A DNA stretch of 64,000 nucleotides from Paraburkholderia caffeinitolerans (GTDB lineage Bacteria; Pseudomonadota; Gammaproteobacteria; Burkholderiales; Burkholderiaceae), in assembly GCF_902859945.1 (NCBI RefSeq), contig NZ_CADIKL010000043.1, positions 1 through 64,000 of the forward strand, read 5' to 3'. The first letter of the stretch is position 1. Every line of letters begins with the position of its first letter. The notes below the pieces were generated by a model. That model worked only from the letters and a program-made list of their open reading frames with translations, made no database searches and was not told the DNA's origin. Position numbers and translations under genes: made by a program. Shown piece by piece: positions 1 through 6,571 of the stretch.

Positions 1-48
1 TTCCTTCAGCACGCCAATAATCTGTTCTTCGGTGAATCGCTTCTTCAT
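1..48 (-). CDS. IS3-family transposase OrfA, N-terminus only
   Basis: The reading frame starts with ATG at 48 on the minus strand and runs off the left edge after 16 codons. The visible residues are MKKRFTEEQIIGVLKE, the characteristic start of the IS3-family OrfA helix-turn-helix protein that binds the element ends. OrfA normally overlaps OrfB, with the full transposase made by frameshifting, but that part is not visible. A purine-rich AAGGAG lies a few bases upstream of the ATG on the minus strand. Only the family-level call is supported. Confidence 0.75.
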   Translation of the reverse strand, partial: MKKRFTEEQIIGVLKE

Positions 49-109
49 GACCGCTCCTTGTCGGAACGGACTCTACACCGTCAGCGTACTAATCGCGGGG
101 AGCAGGTCA
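1..109 (-). mobile_element. Left-edge fragment of an IS3-family insertion sequence
   Basis: Read on the minus strand, the element begins at 109 with TGACCTGCTCCCC, the TG-start and C-rich tip typical of terminal inverted repeats in IS3-family (IS407-like) elements. About 60 nt further in, at 48, an OrfA transposase start appears. The rest of the element lies outside the window, so the other repeat and the target-site duplication cannot be checked. Its position inside a lower-GC segment beside a tRNA gene fits an accessory region. The IS3 assignment rests on the OrfA N-terminus; the subgroup is an inference. Confidence 0.7.
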
Positions 110-255
110 ATATCAGCCAAGCGCGCGACCAACTCAATCGCAACGATGACAACTTGCAAGATGTCGTTTCGAAAGCGCGCGAATCCACACAGGCCGCCTT
201 TGTCGATGTCGAAAACGCACAGTTCGCGCTCAAAAAACTGAAGGAAGCTCAATAG
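110..255 (+). pseudogene. 3' fragment of an unknown gene abutting the IS end
   Basis: An open frame continues from inside the IS terminal repeat to a stop at 255. The non-IS part encodes about 47 residues, a charged, probably alpha-helical stretch starting ISQARDQLNRNDDN and ending KKLKEAQ, with coiled-coil-like spacing. It has no start codon or ribosome site of its own after the IS boundary, so it reads as the C-terminus of a gene whose 5' part was displaced by the insertion. The next gene begins 13 bp later on the same strand, suggesting a former operon. Function is not recognised. Confidence 0.4.
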
Positions 256-268
256 CGGGGGCTATCAG

Positions 269-832
269 ATGGACGGATTCTGGAGCGGTTTTTGGGGGCC
301 ATTCTTTACCTTCACGGGTAGCGTCATTGTCGCGGTCATCGCTAACTTCATTGCGAAAGACTTCGAGCGCTTCCGCGATGGGTCTGCGCTTGCAAGCGCC
401 ATCGCGGGTGAACTCGGTTCATACGCGATAGCGATAGAGGAACTGACGCGAAACGTGACATGGCTTGCCGAACAGGCCGAAGCAGGCAAGGCAATCCGCG
501 TCGCGGACATCGAATTGCCCCGCGATTCGATTTATGAAAGTGCCGTGCCGAAACTCGGTCTTCTTGGCGTTGAACTACCGGAAAAGGTCGCGCTCACTTA
601 TGGGCGTATCCGTGCGTTCCGCACGCTTTACATGGTCATCGCGGGCGACAAGGTGAAGACGGATGTGGCGGGCCTTGGCAGGCTTTACCGTCAATTGCTC
701 GTCAAGCTGACGGAAGCGGAAACTGAAGGACGGCAAACCGTCACGTTGCTTCACGCCCGCGCAAACGAAACGTTCTGTCATTCGCTGCGCGGGTCGTGGA
801 AAAGATGGCGGGAAACGCGTTGTCGGACCTGA
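269..832 (+). CDS. Hypothetical protein with an N-terminal membrane segment
   Basis: This 187-residue protein is not recognised. Residues about 8-28 (FFTFTGSVIVAVIANFIA) form one strong hydrophobic segment, followed by a soluble, mostly helical domain, so it is probably anchored in the inner membrane with a cytoplasmic tail. The C-terminus turns Arg/Trp-rich, which could mean the last residues are out of the ancestral frame. It lies 13 bp after the truncated frame at 110-255 and converges with the gene at 888-1784. Base composition is less GC-rich than the core genes to the right, consistent with an acquired segment. Confidence 0.5.
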   Translation: MDGFWSGFWGPFFTFTGSVIVAVIANFIAKDFERFRDGSALASAIAGELGSYAIAIEELTRNVTWLAEQAEAGKAIRVADIELPRDSIYESAVPKLGLLGVELPEKVALTYGRIRAFRTLYMVIAGDKVKTDVAGLGRLYRQLLVKLTEAETEGRQTVTLLHARANETFCHSLRGSWKRWRETRCRT

Positions 833-887
833 AATCCGCCCCGCCGTACCGCTCTCGCGGGTCGGTCTATGCCGAACGCTCCCGTTG

Positions 888-1784
888 TTACGCTGTGACG
901 CGCTGCACGTTACAGATGTGCAGCGTTTCGCGTAACTGGAGAACAAAAAAATCAGGTTCGATGCGGACCAGACGCACGTCTTGAAACGCAGACAGGCCGC
1001 GAGACGACGCGATGCCGTGGGGAAAGTACTCGTAGAAGCGGCGGCGAACGTCAGCCTCTACATTGCGCAGTTGAACCTGGAACGCCCGATACCATCCCCA
1101 AACCTCTACTGGAACGCCTGACGCCATAATTCCCAAGGTGGGCATCACGGTTCGTCCATTGACCTGAATTGCGAAGTTCGCATGGTTTGAACGAAGGTTC
1201 TTCACCTGTTCGGGGCTGAAGGCCGCTCCCGTCACCAACTTGTTAGAAAAGTGAAGGTCCGGCCAGTTACGGTCCACGATTTCGAGCAATCGCGGGTTAT
1301 CAAAAAGCTCCGGTTCGCCGTGTGAAACGATGTCAATCAGGTAGGCCGTCTGGTCTTTGATGCGCAGAAGCAGGAGGTCAGACGTTCCATATTTGCGCGT
1401 AACAAAGCCGTGCTCGTTCATGGTGTCGATGCTGTTGAGGTGCAAATGGTGTATGCCCCACGTCAGCAAAAGCGTGTCTTGAAACGCGGCACGCACGGCT
1501 AGCTTTGAAAGGTAAGGCCGGACACTCTCTCCTTTCCGTAGTCGCGACACAATCTCATCGAAGGCTTTTCGGCGCGTCTGGTACTTGGGGTTCTGCTGAA
1601 TCTCCGCAGACAGACGCACATCGTAAGGCACGGGCGGAATCGTCCGTTCAGCTCGCGTGTACAGCAAAGCGAAGCGGTCCATAGCCGTATCGTGTGGCTT
1701 TGGCTCGTATCCAAGGCTTGCGAGAAGCTGACGTGCCAGGGAGTCCGCGTCAGCAACCAAATCCATTGCTATAAGCAATCGCAT
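888..1784 (-). CDS. Hypothetical protein, 298 aa, accessory region
   Basis: The frame runs from ATG at 1784 to a stop at 888 and has sensible amino-acid composition: mixed charged and hydrophobic, no signal peptide, no membrane segment. I do not recognise a family. A patch around residues 95-165 (LLLTWGIHHLHL ... LLLLRIKDQTAYLIDIVSHGE) resembles an alpha/beta core with an Asp and His in strand/turn positions, but no catalytic signature can be claimed. GC content is visibly lower than in flanking core genes. It is the last gene before the tRNA-fMet terminator, so it probably belongs to an integrated element. A second in-frame ATG is six codons downstream. Confidence 0.55.
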   Translation of the reverse strand: MRLLIAMDLVADADSLARQLLASLGYEPKPHDTAMDRFALLYTRAERTIPPVPYDVRLSAEIQQNPKYQTRRKAFDEIVSRLRKGESVRPYLSKLAVRAAFQDTLLLTWGIHHLHLNSIDTMNEHGFVTRKYGTSDLLLLRIKDQTAYLIDIVSHGEPELFDNPRLLEIVDRNWPDLHFSNKLVTGAAFSPEQVKNLRSNHANFAIQVNGRTVMPTLGIMASGVPVEVWGWYRAFQVQLRNVEADVRRRFYEYFPHGIASSRGLSAFQDVRLVRIEPDFFVLQLRETLHICNVQRVTA

Positions 1785-1931
1785 ACCGGATTACAGGAGT
1801 AGGGGTGCTTCGATTGTAAGCGGGTGCGCCATGATACCGGGCCGCTCGCTGGAATTCGGGTCCGTGGTGCCGCTCGGGCGGGTTCGTGCTTCGGTCGGGA
1901 GGGGTGAGGCGCGAAGCCGTCACAGGCCCGG

Positions 1932-1962
1932 AAAAGCAAAAAGCCCGCTGGAAGGCGGGCTT
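1932..1962 (-). terminator. Rho-independent terminator, leftward
   Basis: On the minus strand AAGCCCGC and GCGGGCTT pair across a 6-nt loop, followed by a T-rich tract (TTTTTGCTTTT). It lies downstream of tRNA-fMet and upstream of the accessory gene at 888-1784, so it should stop tRNA transcription before that gene. Confidence 0.75.
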
Positions 1963-2077
1963 GCGCTTGCGACGGGTTTGGCGAGATTCGCGCGGGCTTT
2001 GTCCAAATAGTGCCCAAAAACACAAAAAGAAGGACTTGCCTGAAAAGTGCTAAATCTCGCAAAGCCCTACTGGGCTT

Positions 2078-2154
<77 letters not shown>

Positions 2155-2170
2155 TCCGTCAGAGAAAACT

Positions 2171-2199
2171 ATTATAGGCATGGCCCGCGGTTACGTCAA
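2171..2199 (-). promoter_or_regulatory. Sigma-70 promoter of tRNA-fMet
   Basis: On the minus strand TTGACG (2194-2199) and TATAAT (2171-2176) are separated by exactly 17 bp. The -10 ends 17 nt before the mature 5' end of the tRNA. This is a near-consensus stable-RNA promoter. Confidence 0.85.
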
Positions 2200-2303
2200 C
2201 AGTTAATTTCCAACCACTAATATCGCCGGCGCCCTTGCCCACGTCGACACATCGAAATTGATTCGGAATCCAAATTTACTTGCAATGCCCACTACACTGG
2301 ATG

Positions 2304-2849
2304 TTACGCATCCCCCTGGTCCAGAAGCGGCCTGAGTTCCTCGGCCCATTCGATCCACGATTCCTGCGTGCGTATCCCGGCCTTAAGAATCGCATACTGC
2401 AACTGCTGCCCGCGCGTGAGGACCGGCGCACCGAAATCGCGCTGCTCGATCGCACGATAGGTCTCGAGGCGTGCACGCGCTTCTTCGACGAACCGCGGCA
2501 ACTCCTCGCCCAGTCCAAGCGGGCCAATCACGGCATCGGCGCGCAGCTTCAGCAAGAACAGGTTGCGGTCATCGTGGCCCAGGCGCGTTTCGCGCACCCA
2601 GCGCACGACCTCCTCGCGGCCTACCGGAAGCACGCGGTAAACCTTCCTGCGCGTGGTGCTGGAGTGTGCGTCGTCCTCCTCCAGGACCGCGACCCAACCG
2701 GCCGCCACCATGCGGCCAAGCTCGCGGTAGATCTGCTGGTGCGTGGCCTGCCAGAAATAGCCAATCGCCCGGTCGAAGCGCCGGGCGAGGTCGTAGCCGG
2801 ACGACGGCTTTTCCAGCAGGGCAATCAGGATGGCGTGTGGGGTCGACAT
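2304..2849 (-). CDS. PadR-family transcriptional regulator
   Basis: The 181-residue protein has the two-part PadR layout. An N-terminal winged helix-turn-helix spans residues about 4-75 (STPHAILIALLEKPSSGYDL, then a wing containing KVYRVLP). A C-terminal helical dimerisation domain of the Vir_act_alpha_C type spans about 90-175 (LFLLKLRADAV, ending WIEWAEELRPLLDQ). PadR proteins are usually repressors relieved by small aromatic or xenobiotic ligands. It is divergent from the nitronate monooxygenase at 3118, and a perfect 34-bp palindrome lies between them. It therefore probably represses both itself and that enzyme; the ligand is unknown. Confidence 0.88.
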   Translation of the reverse strand: MSTPHAILIALLEKPSSGYDLARRFDRAIGYFWQATHQQIYRELGRMVAAGWVAVLEEDDAHSSTTRRKVYRVLPVGREEVVRWVRETRLGHDDRNLFLLKLRADAVIGPLGLGEELPRFVEEARARLETYRAIEQRDFGAPVLTRGQQLQYAILKAGIRTQESWIEWAEELRPLLDQGDA

Positions 2850-2931
2850 GAGGCGATTCTAAACCAGGCCCCTGCGATGCCGCCCCGGTTTTCCAGTGAC
2901 CGGTTCGATCCTGACCGGTTCGCCCCTGAAT

Positions 2932-2965
2932 GCGGGCACTATGCAACTAGTTGCATAGTGCCCGC
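2932..2965. promoter_or_regulatory. 34-bp perfect palindrome, probable PadR operator
   Basis: The half-site GCGGGCACTATGCAACT is followed immediately by its exact reverse complement, giving 17 + 17 bp with no mismatch and no spacer. The centre ATGCAAC/GTTGCAT resembles known PadR-type operators with ATGnA...TnCAT ends. It lies 82 bp from the PadR start and 152 bp from the monooxygenase start, in their shared intergenic region. Operator function is inferred from family and position. Confidence 0.7.
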
Positions 2966-3117
2966 CGGTTTGCTATGTTTAACCCTGTTGCCCTCCAGCA
3001 CGGGCGCACAACGTGAACAACCCGGCGGCGCCCCAATCCGGCCGCCGCCCTCATTCAGCTTTGCACGAGATGGAACCCGGCGCTCATACGCGCGCTTCCA
3101 TCGACCAGGAGATACAC

Positions 3118-4104
3118 ATGGCCCTGCCCGCCGTCCTGCGACGCGGCCTCTCGATTCCCGTCGTCGGCTCGCCGCTTTTCATCATTTCGAACCCCAATCT
3201 CGTGATCGCGCAGTGCAAGGCGGGCGTGGTCGGCTCGTTCCCCGCGCTGAACGCGCGGCCCGAGCACGTGCTGGGCGAATGGCTCGACCGCATCACGACC
3301 GAGCTCGCCGAATACAACGCGAAGCATCCCGATCGGCCCGCTGCGCCGTTCGCGGTGAATCAGATCGTCCACAAGTCGAACGACCGCCTCCAGCACGATC
3401 TGGGCGTGTGCGCCGAGTACAAGGTGCCCATCGTCATCACGTCGCTGGGCGCGCGCGCGGACGTGAATCAGGCTATTCATGGCTGGGGCGGCATCGTCCT
3501 GCACGACGTGATCAACAACACGTTCGCAAAGAAAGCCATTGAGAAAGGCGCGGACGGCCTGATCGCCGTCGCTGCCGGCGCAGGCGGCCATGCAGGCACG
3601 CTCTCGCCGTTCGCACTCATCCACGAGATTCGCGAATGGTTCGACGGCCCGCTGCTGCTCTCGGGCGCAATCGGCAACGGCAACGCAATTCTCGCGGCGC
3701 AGGCCGCCGGCGCGGACCTCGCGTATGTCGGCTCGGCTTTCATCGCCACCGATGAGGCGAATGCGGTTGACGCCTACAAGCAGATGATCGTCGAAAGCGG
3801 CGCGGCCGATATCGTCTACTCGAATCTCTTCACCGGCGTGCACGGCAACTATCTGCGCTCGAGCATCGTGGCAAGCGGCCTGGATCCCGATGCGCTGCCG
3901 CAATCCGACCCGTCGGCGATGAACTTCGGCTCGACCCGCGTGAAGCCGTGGAAGGACATCTGGGGCGCAGGCCAAGGCATCGGCGCGGTCAAGAACGTCG
4001 TGCCCGCTGCCGAATTGATCGCGCGCCTGAAGCGTGAGTACGAAGCCGCGCGCGAACGCCTGGGCGTGGCGAACGAGAATGTCGAAGCCGCGGCGCTAGC
4101 CTAG
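3118..4104 (+). CDS. Nitronate monooxygenase (2-nitropropane dioxygenase family)
   Basis: This FMN-dependent TIM-barrel enzyme oxidises alkyl nitronates to carbonyl compounds plus nitrite. The start at 3118 is chosen because GGAGATACAC precedes it and MALPAVLRRGLSIPVVGSP matches the family N-terminus; an upstream in-frame ATG at 3013 would add a non-conserved tail. Visible family motifs are the phosphate-binding GAIGNGNAILAAQAAGAD and AYVGSAFIATDE, and AAGAGGHAG with the presumed catalytic His. The length of 328 aa is normal. It faces the PadR gene across a strong palindrome, suggesting ligand-inducible expression, perhaps for nitroaliphatic detoxification. The physiological substrate cannot be read from sequence. 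Confidence 0.9.
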   Translation: MALPAVLRRGLSIPVVGSPLFIISNPNLVIAQCKAGVVGSFPALNARPEHVLGEWLDRITTELAEYNAKHPDRPAAPFAVNQIVHKSNDRLQHDLGVCAEYKVPIVITSLGARADVNQAIHGWGGIVLHDVINNTFAKKAIEKGADGLIAVAAGAGGHAGTLSPFALIHEIREWFDGPLLLSGAIGNGNAILAAQAAGADLAYVGSAFIATDEANAVDAYKQMIVESGAADIVYSNLFTGVHGNYLRSSIVASGLDPDALPQSDPSAMNFGSTRVKPWKDIWGAGQGIGAVKNVVPAAELIARLKREYEAARERLGVANENVEAAALA

Positions 4105-4212
4105 GCCACGACAACGTAGAAACAGGGGGAACGCATGGCCCACACCGGCGCTCCCCACACCCACTCGCGAAGCGCACGCGCTTCGCTCATATCGCATCAG
4201 GCGCGCCCGCAT

Positions 4213-4842
4213 TTACGTGGACGCCTTCACACGCGCAATCTCCTCTTCGACGTCGCGCAAGCGGTCCTTGCCGAAGAATATTTCCTCACCGACGAAGAAA
4301 GTCGGCGCACCGAACGCGCCGCGCTCATACGCGGCCTGAGTGTTCGCGAGCAGCGCGCCCTTGACGCTCGCTTCGCCCATCGCCGTTTCGAAGCGCGCCG
4401 CGTCGAACCCATCCGCCTCCAGCGTGGCGCGCAACACCTGCGAGTCGTCGAGCTTCAAGCCGTCTTCCCACATGTGCGCGAACATGCGATCGACGTAGCG
4501 CTCGAACATCCCCTCCGTGCCCTCCTGCTGTGCCGCGACCGCGCCACGCATCAATTGCAGCGTGTTCACGGGAAAGTGCGGATTCATGCGATACGCCGCG
4601 AGCCCGTGTTTTTCGACGAAGCGCTGGATCTCCAGCATCATGTACCTGCGCTTGTTCTCGATGTGCGCGGTGGTCTCGACCGGCGAGCGGTTGCCGGTCA
4701 GCTTGAAGAGTCCGCCGAGCAGGATCGGCACGTATTCGAAACGCACGCCCTGTCGCGTCTCGATGGACGGAATCACCTTGTGGCTCAGATAAGCGTTAGG
4801 ACTGCCAAAATCGAAAAGAAACTGGACGTTCACCGCGCTCAT
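4213..4842 (-). CDS. DsbA-fold 2-hydroxychromene-2-carboxylate isomerase family protein
   Basis: The 209-residue protein belongs to the kappa-GST/HCCA isomerase branch of the thioredoxin superfamily. It opens FLFDFGSPNAYLSHKVIP, where the Ser of GSPNAY occupies the glutathione-activating position instead of the CxxC of true DsbA. It has the large helical insert, and the cis-Pro loop GAPTFFVGEE follows near residue 180. These enzymes isomerise glutathione-dependent intermediates in naphthalene or aromatic degradation; here the substrate is unknown. Start 4842 is chosen for the preceding AAGGAGCCACA. It is divergent by 79 bp from the SDR at 4922, a pairing that hints at a common pathway. Confidence 0.85.
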   Translation of the reverse strand: MSAVNVQFLFDFGSPNAYLSHKVIPSIETRQGVRFEYVPILLGGLFKLTGNRSPVETTAHIENKRRYMMLEIQRFVEKHGLAAYRMNPHFPVNTLQLMRGAVAAQQEGTEGMFERYVDRMFAHMWEDGLKLDDSQVLRATLEADGFDAARFETAMGEASVKGALLANTQAAYERGAFGAPTFFVGEEIFFGKDRLRDVEEEIARVKAST

Positions 4843-4921
4843 TGTGGCTCCTTCACGTGTGCGTGCAATGTGTTGATGCATATTCGTCCATGCCGATGAA
4901 CAATACAAGGAGACAAACACC

Positions 4922-5650
4922 ATGACCCCAAAGAAAGCCGTGCTCGTGATTGGCGCGGGCGACGCCACGGGCGGCGCGATTGCGCGCCGCTTCGCACGCG
5001 AGGGCTATATCGCCTGTGTGACGCGTCGCCAGGCCGACAAACTCGCGCCGCTCGTCGCGCAGATCGAAGCCGAAGGCGGCATCGCGCACGCATTCGGTAC
5101 GGATGCGCGCAACGAAGAAGACACGATCGCGCTCTTTGCCGAAATCGAAGCGAACATCGCACCCATCGAGGCCGCGATCTTTAATATCGGAGCGAACGTG
5201 CGCTTCGACGTTACCGAGACCACGGCGCGCGTTTATCAAAAGGTATGGGAAATGGCCTGTTTCGCGGGTTTCCTGATGGGACGCGAAGCAGCCAAGGTCA
5301 TGCTGCCACGCGCTCGCGGCTCGATCTTCTTCACGGGCGCGACCGCGAGCCTGCGTGGGCGCGCGGGCTTTTCCGCATTCGCGGGCGCCAAGCATGCGCT
5401 GCGCGCGCTCGCGCAATCGATGGCGCGCGAGCTTGGCCCGCAGGGCATTCACGTCGCGCAAATCATCGTCGATGGCGCAATCGATACGGCATTCATTCGC
5501 GAGAATTTCCCGGAGCGCTACAAGCTCAAGGAACGCGACGGAATACTGAATCCCGAGCACATCGCCGACGCCTATTGGACGCTGCACCAGCAGCCAAAAG
5601 ACGCGTGGACGCACGAAATGGATCTGCGGCCGTGGATCGAAGAATGGTGA
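4922..5650 (+). CDS. Short-chain dehydrogenase/reductase-like protein lacking the catalytic Tyr
   Basis: A 242-residue single-domain SDR with a Rossmann N-terminus (VLVIGAGDATGGAIARRF, in place of TGxxxGxG). It keeps the active-site Ser strand (FFTGATASLRGRAGF). At the catalytic YxxxK position it reads FAGAK, so Tyr is replaced by Phe while Lys remains; the usual NNAG is NIGAN. The fold and cofactor site look intact, but classical hydride-transfer chemistry would be impaired, so it may have an altered or non-redox role. It is divergently paired with the DsbA-like isomerase. A GGAG-containing site (CAAGGAGACAAACACC) precedes the ATG. Confidence 0.85.
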   Translation: MTPKKAVLVIGAGDATGGAIARRFAREGYIACVTRRQADKLAPLVAQIEAEGGIAHAFGTDARNEEDTIALFAEIEANIAPIEAAIFNIGANVRFDVTETTARVYQKVWEMACFAGFLMGREAAKVMLPRARGSIFFTGATASLRGRAGFSAFAGAKHALRALAQSMARELGPQGIHVAQIIVDGAIDTAFIRENFPERYKLKERDGILNPEHIADAYWTLHQQPKDAWTHEMDLRPWIEEW

Positions 5651-5739
5651 GCCGATGAACGCCGTGGCGCGGCGGCGGCCCGCCCCGTGTCATCGGGCGT
5701 TATGATTCGGTATTTCGCCGATCCACCGTTCATCCATTC

Positions 5740-6525
5740 ATGAAAATCGCCACCTGGAATGTGAATTCCCTGAAGGTTCGTCTGCAGCATGTCATCGACT
5801 GGCTCGGGCAGAGCAAGGTCGACGTGCTCTGCCTCCAGGAGCTGAAGCTCACCGACGACAAGTTCCCGCGCGCAGAACTCGAGGCTCAAGGCTATCGCAG
5901 CTGGTTCGCGGGCCAGAAGACTTATAACGGCGTGGCCATTCTCGTGCGCGAGGGCCTTGCCGTCGACGAGGCCACGGTCGTGCGCAACATCCCCGGCTTC
6001 GAAGATCCCCAGCAGCGCGTGATTGCTGCCACCGTAGACGGCGTGCGCATCGTCAGTGCGTATTTCCCCAACGGCCAGGCGCCCGGCACCGAAAAGTTCG
6101 CCTACAAGCTGAGCTGGCTCGATGCGATGCACGACTGGCTCGGCGCAGAGATGGGGCGGCATCCTCAGCTCGCGCTGCTCGGCGATTACAACATCGCGCC
6201 GGAAGACCGCGACGTGCACGACCCCAAGGCCTGGGAGGGCCAGAACCTCGTCTCGCCCGAAGAGCGCGCGCAATTCCAGCGCCTCATCGCGCTCGGTTTC
6301 GTCGACGCGTACCGCCAGTTCGAGCAGCCCGAAAAGATGTTCACGTGGTGGGACTATCGCATGTTCGCGTTCCGCCGCAACGCGGGCGTGCGCATCGACC
6401 ACATTCTGCTCTCGCCCACGCTCACGCCGTTGCTCGTGTCGTGCGAGATCGACAAGGTGCCGCGCAAATGGGAGCAACCTTCGGACCACACGCCCGTCGT
6501 GGCCGACCTGAAGATCGCGGACTGA
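5740..6525 (+). CDS. xthA: Exodeoxyribonuclease III (AP endonuclease)
   Basis: ExoIII-family enzyme of 261 aa that cleaves abasic sites and trims 3' blocks in base-excision repair. The family landmarks appear in order: WNVNSLKVR at the N-terminus, LCLQELKL with the metal-binding Glu, YFPNGQ, GDYNIAPEDRDVHDP with the catalytic Asp/Asn, RIDHILLS, and the terminal SDHTPVV carrying the active-site Asp-His. Length is normal for the family. It stands alone between the SDR and a convergent peptidase gene, with no obvious SOS site. Confidence 0.95.
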   Translation: MKIATWNVNSLKVRLQHVIDWLGQSKVDVLCLQELKLTDDKFPRAELEAQGYRSWFAGQKTYNGVAILVREGLAVDEATVVRNIPGFEDPQQRVIAATVDGVRIVSAYFPNGQAPGTEKFAYKLSWLDAMHDWLGAEMGRHPQLALLGDYNIAPEDRDVHDPKAWEGQNLVSPEERAQFQRLIALGFVDAYRQFEQPEKMFTWWDYRMFAFRRNAGVRIDHILLSPTLTPLLVSCEIDKVPRKWEQPSDHTPVVADLKIAD

Positions 6526-6571
6526 GCGCTCCAATCCTGCCCTTCGGGCGCAGGCACGCAGCCCGCGCCGC

